This document shows positions 8,288 through 17,849 of a DNA stretch of 64,000 nucleotides, one piece after another (position 1 is the first letter of the stretch; every line of letters starts with the position of its first letter). The DNA comes from DATFMP01 sp035266845 (lineage in GTDB: Bacteria > SAR324 > JACQKK01), in contig DATFMP010000018.1 of NCBI GenBank assembly GCA_035266845.1, forward strand, positions 1-64,000, given 5' to 3'. Both the position numbers and the translations under genes were made by a program. The notes beneath the pieces are model-generated. The model saw only the letters and a program-made list of their open reading frames with translations, was not told where the DNA came from and searched no databases.

Positions 8288-9058
8288 CTAAGGCTCGAAG
8301 CTGACCTGCACCTCGCCGATTCCCGCGAAGTCGGCCGTCCAGGTCTGCCCGGCCGCCACGTCCACCTTGGCGAAGGAACCCGTGATGACGCGCATGCCGG
8401 CGGCCAGCACCTCGCCATAGACCGCCAGCGTATTGACCAGGATGGACAGCGAGAGAAAATGGTCGTCAATCGTCTCTGGCCCGCCCAGGGTCTCCGCCAC
8501 CACTTCCCCGCCGCGACGCAGCGTCACTTTCAGCCTGGCCAGATCCAGCGTGGCCGGGATCGGCTGCAGCGGCGACCCCGCCACGATGCCCCACTGCGAC
8601 AGGTTGTCCGCCACGGTGAGCGGGAAGTCTTTCACGCCCTGTGCGCGGCCCTGGTTCAGTTCGAAGCCGGGTGACACAGCCGCCGTGGCCTGCCGCACCT
8701 GCGCCGGCGTGATGCCCGGCCCGCGCAGCGTCTCGCCGATGGTGAAGCACAGCTCCGGCTCCAGGGACGCGTGCGGGAAGCGCCGCAGCGGCACCGTCGC
8801 GCCGCTCTCGTAGATATCGTCCGCCATGATGTGGCCAAAGGGGCGCGCATCCGTGCCGTAGCGCTTGCGCACGCGCCCGCTGGTGAGCCCGATCTTCCAG
8901 CCTCCCTGCCGTCCGCCCATGCCCACCTTGCGGTTGCGCACGGCGAGCTGCGCGCGCAGCGCCTCGTCCAGCGTGAGTCGGCCGCGCAGAGCCTCGGGAA
9001 ACCATCGCCCCATGCGAGCTTCGTTGAAGATCAGATCGCCAACCTGCTGTGGATCCAT
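8288..9058 (-). CDS. 2-oxopent-4-enoate hydratase / oxaloacrotonate decarboxylase-like protein
   Basis: 256 residues, the usual length of the MhpD/DmpE/DmpH group. Recognisable blocks are GWKIGLTSGRVRKRYG, the metal-ligand region LEPELCFTIGETL and the C-terminal VITGSFAKVDVAAGQTW. These enzymes hydrate 2-hydroxypentadienoate or decarboxylate oxalocrotonate in catechol meta-cleavage. Which of the two reactions applies cannot be told from sequence alone. It probably shares an operon with the downstream FAH-family gene. Confidence 0.87.
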   Translation of the reverse strand: MDPQQVGDLIFNEARMGRWFPEALRGRLTLDEALRAQLAVRNRKVGMGGRQGGWKIGLTSGRVRKRYGTDARPFGHIMADDIYESGATVPLRRFPHASLEPELCFTIGETLRGPGITPAQVRQATAAVSPGFELNQGRAQGVKDFPLTVADNLSQWGIVAGSPLQPIPATLDLARLKVTLRRGGEVVAETLGGPETIDDHFLSLSILVNTLAVYGEVLAAGMRVITGSFAKVDVAAGQTWTADFAGIGEVQVSFEP

Positions 9059-9255
9059 CGTCGTCTCGCTCCGAGTGACAGTCGGCGGCCGCGCGCCGCT
9101 TCACGCAGCCCGGCTCGCCGGTTGGGGGGTATCGTCCGCACACCCCTAACGCGCCGTCTCCCGCATGGCAAGCATCGCGGCCGGCGCTCCGGCTTCCCGA
9201 GGGCCATGGCCCTGCGCGGATGTCCTGAACCTTCCGAATGGCTCAGGCCCCCGCG

Positions 9256-10173
9256 TCAGCGGGAATCGCTGGGCCGCCCGGCCATGCGGCGGCGGCGATC
9301 GGCCGGACGCTCGCGGGAGGGTGGGCGGGGTGCGCCCGGAGGACGCGTGCGGGCGGTGCGCTCAGGCACGGGCGGCGCCAGGGGCGTGGGTCGCGCGCGA
9401 CCGTGCAGCACCTGCGTCAGGGCCACGCCGGCGGCCACGGAAACATTGAGCGAGGGCAGCGGGCCGCCCCCCACCAGCAAGCACAAGGCATCACAGGCAC
9501 GGCGCACCGGCGCGGACAGGCCCTCGCGCTCCTGCCCCAGCACGAGCACCAGCGAACCACCCGTGAGCCCGTCCACCACCGCATCGGCGAGGGTTTGCGC
9601 GGCATCGGTCTCCAGACCCAGCACGCGGCAGCCCGCTTCGCGCAGCGCTGCCAAGGCCTCCGGCAGCCGAGGCGCGGCGAACAGCGGCACGTGTTCCGCG
9701 CCGCCTTCCGAAACACGCAGCACAGCCGCATTGACCTTGTCCCCGGCCGCCGCACCGCCCGCCAGCACCCCGGTGAGGCCGAAGAAGGCGGCCGTGCGCA
9801 CAAGCGCGCCCAGATTGTGGGGATTCTCCACGCCATCCACGGCCAGCCAAAGGGCGGCGGGGCCAGCGGGCCTGGGCGTCAGCGACTGGTAGCGCAGCGG
9901 CACCGCCACGACCACCAGCCCCTCGTGGTGCGGACTCTCCGCCACCTTGCCCAACGCCTCCGCGTCCAACTCGCGGTAGGGCAGATGGCGCTTGGCCGCC
10001 GCAGAGAGGTGCGGCCCCAGTTCGCCGCGCAATGCCGGACTGTGGTAGATGCGGCGCACGTCGTCCGTGCGGTGCTCCAACAGCGCCAGGCAAGCCTTCA
10101 CGCCGTAGACGATCTGCTCGTCGCGCGGGCGCCCCCGCTGAGGGCTGGTGAGCGGGGCATCGGATTCGGGCAT
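9256..10173 (-). CDS. TrmH/SpoU-family RNA 2'-O-methyltransferase
   Basis: 305 residues. All three SPOUT motifs are present: NPHNLGALVRTA (motif 1), LVLGQEREGLSAPVRR (motif 2) and PLPSLNVSVAAGVAL (motif 3), forming the knotted S-adenosylmethionine site. An N-terminal substrate-binding domain (IVYGVKACLALLEHR) is like that of RlmB. About 45 C-terminal residues are Arg/Pro-rich and likely an RNA-binding tail. The target could be 23S rRNA or a tRNA. Its ATG lies 3 bp after the stop of the RlmM-like gene, so the two RNA methyltransferases form a tight operon. Confidence 0.88.
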   Translation of the reverse strand: MPESDAPLTSPQRGRPRDEQIVYGVKACLALLEHRTDDVRRIYHSPALRGELGPHLSAAAKRHLPYRELDAEALGKVAESPHHEGLVVVAVPLRYQSLTPRPAGPAALWLAVDGVENPHNLGALVRTAAFFGLTGVLAGGAAAGDKVNAAVLRVSEGGAEHVPLFAAPRLPEALAALREAGCRVLGLETDAAQTLADAVVDGLTGGSLVLVLGQEREGLSAPVRRACDALCLLVGGGPLPSLNVSVAAGVALTQVLHGRARPTPLAPPVPERTARTRPPGAPRPPSRERPADRRRRMAGRPSDSR

Positions 10174-10176
10174 GGC

Positions 10177-11424
10177 TCAGGGCCTCCGGGTGGGGGCGTG
10201 GCGACGGCCGGCGCGCGGTGATCGCGCGCGGCGGGGTGTGGCGTGGCTGGGGCTGCCGGGCCCGCGCGGCCGGATGTTGCCGCGGGGCGGACGCGAGCTG
10301 GCAGAATGTGCGGTGCCGTGCGCGGGCCGCGGATTGGCCAACTCTCCCATCACGGTCACCTCGCGGCGGTCGTGGTAAAGCTGCCGCATGCGCCACACGA
10401 GCCCAGGCACACCGGCCAGGTACTCGCGCAGGGGTTTCAGTGCGGCCAGCGGTTCGCGTTGGGGCAACTTCACGTTGACGATGAAGCGGCGCATCCAGCC
10501 GCCCTCGATCCACTTGCGCAGCAGGCCAAGGCACACGCCCGGCGCGATTAGCATATCGCTGAGGAGCCAATCCGCCGGCACCCAGCCCGGCGGGGGGCGC
10601 AGCCGCAGGCCGTCGCTGCGCAGGTGCGTCAGCTCACCCGGCAATGCATCCAGGCCGGGCAGCTTGAGCGGGCCGTTGTCCACCGCAAGCACACGGCAGC
10701 CACGCTGCAGGAATGCATAGCTCCAGCCGCCCGGCGCGGCGCCCAGATCGATCACGCGCTCGCGAGGCCGTGGGGGCTGTCCCAACACCTCCAGCGCCTC
10801 CTCGATCTTGAGGTAGGAGCGCGAGGGCGCTCCGGCCTCGCGCGTCATGCGGTGCACGCCGCCCGGATACGGGTCCGCCAAAGCCTGCGCCAGCGTAAGG
10901 GCCCACCACGCGCCGCCGCTCACCAGGCAAACCTGCCACACGAGACGACCCCGGCTCCGCGTGGAAGCCTCGGCGCGGAACCGCTCGGCGGAGAGCAACA
11001 CGCCCGCTCCCAGGTCTGCATCGGCGTTGTCCTTCAGCAGGCGTTCCAGGCGCACAGCGCGGCCGCTCATCGATCGCTCACCGGTGGGATCGGCCGCGAA
11101 GCAGTGCAGCCCGTGCGGGCCGGTCGTGCCTCGCAACCCCGCTGCGGCTGCCGCCCACAGCGCGATCGCCAGCGCAGCGAGGCCGCCATCGGGAACGTAG
11201 GCCGCGGCGGGCAAACGCTGCCGCTCGAAGGCCAGCGCGCCGGGTGCTGGCTCGGTGCCCGGGCGCTCGACCTGCCATGCCAGCCAGCCGGATCCCGTGC
11301 CGGGCACACCCGGCGGGGCCGCGAGCACCCGGGGTGCAGGCCGCACGGTCTGCCGCAGCTCTTCCGCCAGCAGCGCTTCGCCACCGGGCCGGCAGAGGGA
11401 GATGTGTGTCGTTTTCCCTTCCAA
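10177..11424 (-). CDS. rlmM: RlmM-like 23S rRNA 2'-O-ribose methyltransferase
   Basis: 415 residues starting at TTG 11424; the start fits because family members begin with a short strand before LCRPG. The C-terminal half is an FtsJ/RrmJ-type methyltransferase: the motif I glycine loop is DLGAAPGGWSYAF, and a K-D-K-E set is visible (Lys in SYLKIEE, Asp in LLSDML, Lys in IVNVKLP, Glu in RREVTV). RlmM modifies C2498 of 23S rRNA. The protein is longer than the E. coli enzyme because of an Arg/Pro-rich tail of about 55 residues, like the tail of the neighbouring TrmH-family protein. Confidence 0.87.
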   Translation of the reverse strand: MEGKTTHISLCRPGGEALLAEELRQTVRPAPRVLAAPPGVPGTGSGWLAWQVERPGTEPAPGALAFERQRLPAAAYVPDGGLAALAIALWAAAAAGLRGTTGPHGLHCFAADPTGERSMSGRAVRLERLLKDNADADLGAGVLLSAERFRAEASTRSRGRLVWQVCLVSGGAWWALTLAQALADPYPGGVHRMTREAGAPSRSYLKIEEALEVLGQPPRPRERVIDLGAAPGGWSYAFLQRGCRVLAVDNGPLKLPGLDALPGELTHLRSDGLRLRPPPGWVPADWLLSDMLIAPGVCLGLLRKWIEGGWMRRFIVNVKLPQREPLAALKPLREYLAGVPGLVWRMRQLYHDRREVTVMGELANPRPAHGTAHSASSRPPRGNIRPRGPGSPSHATPRRARSPRAGRRHAPTRRP

Positions 11425-11559
11425 ATCAATCGCCTATCGTGGAGGTTCTCCACAATTTCTCCACGGTTCCCGCATGCTCAAAGCAGATTCTCGCGGTTCA
11501 ATGTCCGCAAAAGGAGCACGCAGCACTGCGTGGGCACACATTAGGGGGATCCTGGAACC

Positions 11560-11778
11560 ATGCCAGCCACGATCAAGGCGCCGGAACAGGCCCGACCTGT
11601 TCTGAGCAACTTCTGGGCGCAGTACTTCAGCGAGACACCTACCTGCACCTGCGATGCCTGCGGAGAGGTGGCCATGGAGGTCGATCCGTACTTCCCGTAC
11701 CTCGACGACTTCAACCGCTGCGCTGCGCACCGCCTGGAAGCCGAAACCGAAGGCGGGATTCCGGGATCCTTGTCCTGA
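11560..11778 (+). CDS. Small cysteine-containing protein of unknown function
   Basis: 72 residues, acidic. ATG 11560 is preceded by TTAGGGGGA about a dozen bases upstream. The middle has Cys-Thr-Cys-Asp-Ala-Cys-Gly and later Cys-Ala-Ala-His, so one metal site of the zinc-ribbon kind is possible. Codon use looks like that of real genes in the window, and no better frame overlaps it. It stands alone between the divergent RlmM-like gene and the convergent peptidase gene. I do not recognise the family. Confidence 0.55.
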   Translation: MPATIKAPEQARPVLSNFWAQYFSETPTCTCDACGEVAMEVDPYFPYLDDFNRCAAHRLEAETEGGIPGSLS

Positions 11779-11929
11779 GCCACGCCGCCGGTCAAAGAGT
11801 CGTCCCCTGAAGGTGTGCCGTTTCGTGTGGTCAGCGTCCCCCCTAACCCATTCCAGTACCACACGGGCGGCACACCCTCTTTTTCGCTTCCCACATCGTC
11901 CAGTAACCCCGCCTCGTGTGGCCTCCTCA

Positions 11930-13219
11930 TCAGAAAGCGGCCAGCGCATCGCGTAGGCGCCGCTCCACGTCCGCATCCACAGGCCCCACCAGCACGGCGT
12001 GCACGCGGTCGGCCGTGAACAGCCGCGCTGCCAGCGCCGCGAGCTGTCCGCGGCTCAGCGCCTCGATCTGGGCGCGCTCGCTATCCTCGTCACGCACGGT
12101 GGCGTAGAGCAATGGCCAAGCGTAGCGACCCACCCCGGCCGCGGGCGAGTCGCGGTCGAACTCCAGCTCGAACAGGTACCGCAGCCGCGCCCGCTCCACC
12201 TCATCCGCCGTGGGGCCGTGCGTCCGCACGTCCGCCAGCACGCCCAACAGCTCATCCAGCAGCTCGCCGAACAGCTCCGGCTTGACGGAGGTGGCCACAT
12301 CGAAGGCACCGGTGTCCCAATAGCCGGAGTGCGCCGCGACGATGTGGTACACCAGCGCCCGTTCCTCGCGGATCTCGCGCTGCAACCGGCTGGTGGGGCC
12401 GTCGTCCAGCGTGCGGGCCAGCAGGGCCATCGCCAGCTCATCCGCATCGTTGTAGCCGGGGGCCGGGAAGCTGAGCTGCAAGTGGAGCTGATTGTCCGCG
12501 TCGTGCACCGTCTTCACGAACGGCCCGCCACCCCGCGGTGACGGGGCCGCCAGCGCCGCAGTCGCCAGGCCGGCCGGTGCAGGCCGCCAGTCGCCGAAGT
12601 GCCGTTCCACCGAGCGCAGGGCGGCGTCTGCCTGCACAGCCCCGGCCAGTGCCAGCACCATGCCTTCGGGACGATAGTAGCGGGCGTGGTGGGCCCGCAG
12701 GTGTACCTCGTCCAGCGCGGCGATGGTCTCCGGCACGCCGCCCACGCTGAGGCCCAGCGGATGATTCGGCCACATCAACTGGGAGGACAGCGTGCCCACG
12801 TTCACCAGGGCGCCCTCCTCGTTGTAGTCGTAGCTCAGCTCGTCCAGCAGGATACGACGCTCCTTCTCCAACTCACCGAAGGTGGGTGCGCGCACAAAGG
12901 CCGCCATCAGACGCAGCGCCTCGTCCAGGTGCGCGGGGTGCAGGGTCACCTCGTATTCGGTGGCCTCGACGCCCGTGTGCGCGTTGAGCATGCCACCCAC
13001 GCCCTCGAAGGCGCGATTCAGCGCATCTCCATCGGGATACAGCGCGTTGCCGCGGAACAGGATGTGCTCCACGAAGTGCGAGCTGCCGCAATCGCCGGGC
13101 GCCTCATGGCGTGAGCCGACGGGGACGAACAGGGTCAACTGCACCTGGTGCAGACCCGGCATCTCCAGCACGACCGTGGTCAATCCGGAGGGGAGGCGTT
13201 CGGTGCGGCAGAGGGGCAT
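11930..13219 (-). CDS. M16-family zinc metallopeptidase
   Basis: 429 residues from ATG 13219 (a TTG at 13279 would add 20 residues). The inverted zinc motif HxxEH is His48-Phe-Val-Glu51-His52, and the third ligand glutamate lies in the later helix around KERRILLDELSYDYNEE. This is a single M16 unit, active and C-terminal halves together, like PqqF/MPP-type processing peptidases. There is no signal peptide, so it is probably cytoplasmic. It lies downstream of dapA on the same strand with about 100 bp between them. Confidence 0.9.
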   Translation of the reverse strand: MPLCRTERLPSGLTTVVLEMPGLHQVQLTLFVPVGSRHEAPGDCGSSHFVEHILFRGNALYPDGDALNRAFEGVGGMLNAHTGVEATEYEVTLHPAHLDEALRLMAAFVRAPTFGELEKERRILLDELSYDYNEEGALVNVGTLSSQLMWPNHPLGLSVGGVPETIAALDEVHLRAHHARYYRPEGMVLALAGAVQADAALRSVERHFGDWRPAPAGLATAALAAPSPRGGGPFVKTVHDADNQLHLQLSFPAPGYNDADELAMALLARTLDDGPTSRLQREIREERALVYHIVAAHSGYWDTGAFDVATSVKPELFGELLDELLGVLADVRTHGPTADEVERARLRYLFELEFDRDSPAAGVGRYAWPLLYATVRDEDSERAQIEALSRGQLAALAARLFTADRVHAVLVGPVDADVERRLRDALAAF

Positions 13220-13322
13220 ACGGCCAACGCAAGGCCTACCCGGCGCGGAATGAGATACGCGGGGCAGGCGGGGGTACAATGGGAAGCGGAAGGCGGCCCA
13301 CGGCGCGGGCCGCGCGACCGGC

Positions 13323-14204
13323 CTAACGGAACGGGCGCAGCGCCTGTTCCATGATCTCCACGGTCTTGGGCGCCGGCGGCACCATGGGCAGGCGGTAATT
13401 GGTGTCCATCAGGCCCAGCAGCTTGGCGCCGGCCTTCACCGGGATGGGATTGGACTCCACGAAGCACGCATCGAACAGCGGCAGCAGCGGCTTGAGCTGC
13501 TCGCGCGCCTTGACGTAGTTGCGCTCGGTCATGGTGTCCGTCCATTCGCGCATGGCCCGCGGCACCACATTGGAGGCCACGGAAACCACGCCCACGCCAC
13601 CCACGGACATCAGGGGCAGGGTCATGGCATCATCACCGCTGCACACCTGCAGGCTTCCGTTGACCTTCTGGCAGAGCGACTGGATCTGCTGGATGCTCCC
13701 GGAGGCTTCCTTCACGCCAAAGATGATGCCGTCGGCGCCCAGGCGCGCGATGGTCTCCGGCAGGGCGTTGGACGAGGTGCGGCCCGGTACGTTGTACAGC
13801 ATGATCTCCAGGCCCGTCCCTTCGCGCAGTGCCTTGAAGTGCTGGTAGATGCCTTCCTGCGTGGGCTTGTTGTAGTAGGGGCAGGCACTCAGCACGTGCG
13901 TGACGCCCATGGCTTGGAAGCGCTTGCCGCGCGCAACCACCTCGGCCGTGTTGTTGCTGGTGCAGCCCACCACCACGGGCACCTTGCCCTCGGCCATGCG
14001 CAGGGACAGGCGGATGATCTCCTCCTGCTCCGCGTCGGTGAGCGTGGGCGTCTCCCCCGTCGTGCCAAGTGGCACCAGGAAGTTCACGCCGCCCTTGATC
14101 TGGAAGTCGATGAAGCGCTCCATGGCCGCCATGTCCACGGCGCCGTCCGCCGTGAATGGCGTGATCATGGCGGTGCCGACCCCGCAAATTGTTTGGTTGT
14201 CCAT
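13323..14204 (-). CDS. dapA: 4-hydroxy-tetrahydrodipicolinate synthase
   Basis: 293 residues, normal for the family. It condenses pyruvate with aspartate semialdehyde on the way to diaminopimelate and lysine. The N-terminus GVGTAMITPFTADGAVD, the TTGETPTLTDAEQEEI loop (Thr-Thr of the proton relay), the catalytic tyrosine in MLYNVPGRTS and the Schiff-base lysine in GVKEASG are all present. ATG 14204 has GGAGGG eight bases upstream. Confidence 0.96.
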   Translation of the reverse strand: MDNQTICGVGTAMITPFTADGAVDMAAMERFIDFQIKGGVNFLVPLGTTGETPTLTDAEQEEIIRLSLRMAEGKVPVVVGCTSNNTAEVVARGKRFQAMGVTHVLSACPYYNKPTQEGIYQHFKALREGTGLEIMLYNVPGRTSSNALPETIARLGADGIIFGVKEASGSIQQIQSLCQKVNGSLQVCSGDDAMTLPLMSVGGVGVVSVASNVVPRAMREWTDTMTERNYVKAREQLKPLLPLFDACFVESNPIPVKAGAKLLGLMDTNYRLPMVPPAPKTVEIMEQALRPFR

Positions 14205-14385
14205 GGTCCGGGCCCTCCGCGTTCGGCCGTTGTTCGCGCAACTGTGCAAGGTCCCACAGGTACGCCTTTGGGGCCGAGCGGTCAATTGCATGGCAGGCCG
14301 GGGAACCGGCCCCGCGCCGGGCATCCGATAGGATAGCCTTGCACGGGGTGCGGACACGAGCGCGATGCCGCCAGTTGGCGGGCCT

Positions 14386-16782
14386 CTACCCCTGCGGCCC
14401 TTCGCCGGTCTTGTCGTCCTTGGGAAGGAACTCGGTGAGCTTGGCGGCGGCGAGGCCGTAGACCGAATCCGGCGGGAAGGCGCCATCGGCCAGCGGCTCG
14501 CCAGTGGGCTTGCCCGTGATGATAGACAGGCCCTCTTCGATGCGGCGGATCGGGTAGATGGCGAAGCGCCCGGCCTGCACGGCCGCAATGATCTCGTCCG
14601 AGAGCAGCAGGTTGACCTGGTTCACGGCGGGGATGATGACGCCACTGCCGGCCGGGAAGTCGTGCTCCTTCACGAACTGGAAGAAGCCCGCGACCTTTTC
14701 GTTGACGCCACCGATGGGCTGTACCTCGCCGTGCTGGTTCATGGAGCCCGTCACGGCGATGGACTGGCGCAGGGGTACGCCGGAGATGGCGGACAGCGCC
14801 GCGAAGAACTCGGCACAGGTGGCGGAGTCGCCCTCGATGCCGCCATAGGTCTGCTCGAAGGTGATGGAGAGCGAGAGCGCCAGGGGGTGCTTGCGGGCGA
14901 AAAGCCGCCCCAGGTAGCCGTTGAGGATCAGCACGCCCTTGGTGTGAATTCGCCCCGACAAGTCCGCCTCGCGCTCGATGTTGATGAGCCCGCGGCGCCC
15001 CGCATAGGCCTGCGCCGTGATGCGCGTGGGGATACCGAAGGCCACGCGGCCCACCTGGTACACCGCCAGCCCGTTCACCTGCCCCACCTTGGCGCCGTCG
15101 AAGTCCAGCAGGATCGTGCCCTCGCTGATCTCGCGCTTGACGATCTCCTCGATCTTGCTGTGGCGGTGCTGGCGCTGATCCAGAGCCTGCTGCACCAACT
15201 CGCGCGTGAGCTGCTCCTGTTGGGTACCACGGGCCAGCACGTCCGCCTCGATCAGGATGTCCAGCAGCTCGTTCACCTGCGCTGAGAGGCGATTCTGGTG
15301 CGATACGCGGCGGCTGGCCTCTTCGACCACGCGGGCCAGGGCGCCTTCGGTGACGGGAAGCAGATCGTGACGGCGCGCATGGTAGGTCAGATAAGTCACG
15401 AGCTGCTCCAAGACGTCTTCGTCGCGCAGCAGGGTCTGCGAGAAGTCCGCGTGGATCTTGAACATCCCGGCAAACTCGTCGTCGTAGCTGTGCATGAGCT
15501 GGATCAACTCGTCGTCGCCCACCACGATCACCTTCGTCTCCACGTCCACCGGCTCGGGCTCCAGGTGCGAGCCGGAGCGCAGGCCCCATTCGGCAAACTG
15601 GTCGCGCAGCACGATGCTGCCCGTCCGCAGCGCGCGCTTGAGGGCCAGGTAGGCGGTGGGATACTGCAGCAGGTCATGAGCCTGCACGATCAGGTAGCCC
15701 CCGGTGGCCTGGATCAGGCTGCCCGCGCGGATCTGGTTGTAGTCCGTCTTGAGCACGCCCCGCTCTTCGATGAAATCCACCCCGCCGATGAGGTTGGAGA
15801 AGGTGGGGTTGGTCTCCACGATCACCGGCGCGCCTTCGGCGCCGGAGCGGTTCACCAGCACGTTGACCTTGCAGTTGTGCGCGAACTGCTCGCGCAGCAC
15901 CTGGAGTTGCACGCCGCCGAAGGGCTGTGAGCCCGCCTCGGAGAGGAACAGGAAGCGCTTTTCCACCAACTCCTGCTCCAGGGCCGCCAGGAACGCCTGC
16001 ACCGCCGGGTGCTCCTCCACGCGCTGGCGCACGCCCGCCATGTAACCGTGCACGAGCTGACGGATGGAGCGCTCCAGGAAGTCCTCCACGGCATCGCGGC
16101 GGCGCTTCTCCAGCTCCATCACCTTGGGATTGATCTCCGCCATCTTGGCCAGCACCTGGCGCCGCAGTTCGTTGATCCGCTCCCGCTCCTCCTGCGACAG
16201 CGCGATGAACTCCTCGTCGCGCATGGGCTTGCCATCCTTCAGCGGGATCAGCGCCACGCCCTGGGGCGAGGTCTGCACAAATACGCCCTGGCCGGAGGCG
16301 AACTGCTCCACGGACGCCGTCAGCTCCTGCGCCTGGCGGTTGAAGGTTTCGTTGAGCTCATGCAGATGGGCCTTCACCGGCGGCTGCTCGATGAGCTTGG
16401 GAATCTGCTCGTCCAGGGTCTGCAGCAGGTCTTCGATGAGCCGGTTCAGGTGCATGCCGCTGCCCGGCGCAAGATAGATCACCTTGGGCCGGTTGGGCTC
16501 CACGAAGTTGGGGGCGATGCAGATGTCGTGGCCGGGGGATTCCCGCTGGGCGCGGTGGTGCGCCAGTTGCTCCACCATGGTGGTCTTGCCGCTGCGCGAA
16601 GGGCCCGCCACCGTCACGTTGAAATACGGCTTCTTGAGCGAAAGCCCGAACTCCACCGCACCCATGCCACGCGTCTGGCCCGGCAGCAGAGGCGCGGGCT
16701 CATCCTCGGGCGCAATGCGAACGTCCGCATCCTGGCAGCGGCAGGTCAACTGCTCGGGGGTCAGCTTCAGGGGCTCACTCAT
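14386..16782 (-). CDS. Lon-family ATP-dependent protease (YcbZ/LonC type)
   Basis: 798 residues from ATG 16782. A Walker A loop GPSRSGKTT lies at 60-68. The middle is largely helical and charged, with an AAA-type region (TGGYLIVQAHDLL). The C-terminal S16 domain has the catalytic Ser653 in GGIEGDSAT and Lys696 in GGVNEKV, 43 residues apart exactly as in Lon. There is no classical Lon N-terminal domain; the arrangement matches the AAA_32 group represented by E. coli YcbZ. It probably degrades unfolded or specific proteins in the cytoplasm, though some relatives show little ATP dependence. Confidence 0.9.
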   Translation of the reverse strand: MSEPLKLTPEQLTCRCQDADVRIAPEDEPAPLLPGQTRGMGAVEFGLSLKKPYFNVTVAGPSRSGKTTMVEQLAHHRAQRESPGHDICIAPNFVEPNRPKVIYLAPGSGMHLNRLIEDLLQTLDEQIPKLIEQPPVKAHLHELNETFNRQAQELTASVEQFASGQGVFVQTSPQGVALIPLKDGKPMRDEEFIALSQEERERINELRRQVLAKMAEINPKVMELEKRRRDAVEDFLERSIRQLVHGYMAGVRQRVEEHPAVQAFLAALEQELVEKRFLFLSEAGSQPFGGVQLQVLREQFAHNCKVNVLVNRSGAEGAPVIVETNPTFSNLIGGVDFIEERGVLKTDYNQIRAGSLIQATGGYLIVQAHDLLQYPTAYLALKRALRTGSIVLRDQFAEWGLRSGSHLEPEPVDVETKVIVVGDDELIQLMHSYDDEFAGMFKIHADFSQTLLRDEDVLEQLVTYLTYHARRHDLLPVTEGALARVVEEASRRVSHQNRLSAQVNELLDILIEADVLARGTQQEQLTRELVQQALDQRQHRHSKIEEIVKREISEGTILLDFDGAKVGQVNGLAVYQVGRVAFGIPTRITAQAYAGRRGLINIEREADLSGRIHTKGVLILNGYLGRLFARKHPLALSLSITFEQTYGGIEGDSATCAEFFAALSAISGVPLRQSIAVTGSMNQHGEVQPIGGVNEKVAGFFQFVKEHDFPAGSGVIIPAVNQVNLLLSDEIIAAVQAGRFAIYPIRRIEEGLSIITGKPTGEPLADGAFPPDSVYGLAAAKLTEFLPKDDKTGEGPQG

Positions 16783-17063
16783 GCGGGGCCGGGCGTCTCG
16801 GGGCGTGGCATCTGAGCCCGGCGCGAAGCCGCGCCGGACCCTACATTCACCTAAGCATAGGCGTGCAGGCAGATCAATTTGTCCCATTCCTGCGGGCTTT
16901 GCCACGCATCTCCCGTCTTCTCCCAGCCATTCGCGGGCCGTCGTGGAAGGAGCGTGGTGGCGCGCATGGATGTTGCATCGACCCGAGAGACAACCGAATG
17001 CGTCCATCCGGGCCTGCCTATGGGCGCCCGGCCATACGAACGACCAGCGAGCACGCAAGCGCA

Positions 17064-17849
17064 ATGGTGCCAAAGGTAATGTGGTTGCGCGGCAGCGCCT
17101 TGATGGTGTTGGGAACGTGGCTGATTCTGGCGGGGGCCTGTTCGTCCGCGTCGCAGAAGGAAGCGGCCTTGTCGGCCCTGCACTTCTTCGATCGTGGCAA
17201 CACGGCCTTCCAGGCGGAGGACTACCACCGCGCCATCGAGGACTACCGCAAGGCGGTGGCCTATGACGATCAGGCCCCGGATGCCTACTACAATCTGGGA
17301 CTGGCCTATTATCGCGTGGGCGCGTACCAGGATGCCGTGGAGTCCTACCAGCATGCCGTGACGCTGGATCCGGGCTTTGCCGATGCGCACCTGAACATGG
17401 CGTTGGCCTATGACAAGCTCTACAACTCTGCCGCGGCCAACATGCACTACAACCGCTACCGCACGCTGATGACCGGCAAGAAGGAGGACTGGCACTCGCC
17501 GGCGGAAGCTGTGCCACTGCCCGTCAGCGCCGGTGCGGCCGCCAGTAGCTTCCAGCCGGTCTCCTCGCTGGCGGGCGTGGGTGAGGCCGCAGCCAAGCAG
17601 CAGCAGTTCCAGCCGGTCGGCCCCGGTGCCGGTGCGTTGCAGTCGGCCGGTTCACCCGCTGGCGCGGGTGACGCGGTGCGCAGACGTCTCCCGCAGCCGG
17701 CCACGTCCGTGCAGATCCCGCAAGGCGCCCGGCCCGGTACGCTTCCCCCGGTGCAAAGCCTGCAGCAGGCTGAACAGCCGCCGCCTCCCAATCCGTTCAA
17801 GGGCAACGCCAAATGGTGGACTCAGGACACACTCAATCCGAGTCAGTGA
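17064..17849 (+). CDS. TPR-repeat lipoprotein-like protein
   Basis: 261 residues from ATG 17064 (a second ATG at 17079 is also plausible). A signal peptide ends in LILAGACSS, a near-lipobox with Ala rather than Leu at -3, so anchoring as a lipoprotein is likely but not certain. Residues about 40-140 contain two to three tetratricopeptide repeats (DAYYNLGLAYYRVGAYQDAV and neighbours). The rest is a Pro/Gln/Ala-rich low-complexity tail. Its end overlaps the next gene, so the two are translationally coupled and may work together. Confidence 0.8.
   Translation: MVPKVMWLRGSALMVLGTWLILAGACSSASQKEAALSALHFFDRGNTAFQAEDYHRAIEDYRKAVAYDDQAPDAYYNLGLAYYRVGAYQDAVESYQHAVTLDPGFADAHLNMALAYDKLYNSAAANMHYNRYRTLMTGKKEDWHSPAEAVPLPVSAGAAASSFQPVSSLAGVGEAAAKQQQFQPVGPGAGALQSAGSPAGAGDAVRRRLPQPATSVQIPQGARPGTLPPVQSLQQAEQPPPPNPFKGNAKWWTQDTLNPSQ

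Noticed and set aside
16783..17517. Upstream extension of the Lon-type protease
   Set aside because: It runs antisense through the TPR lipoprotein gene, is Pro/Arg/Ser-rich and has no family match; ATG 16782 fits the family.
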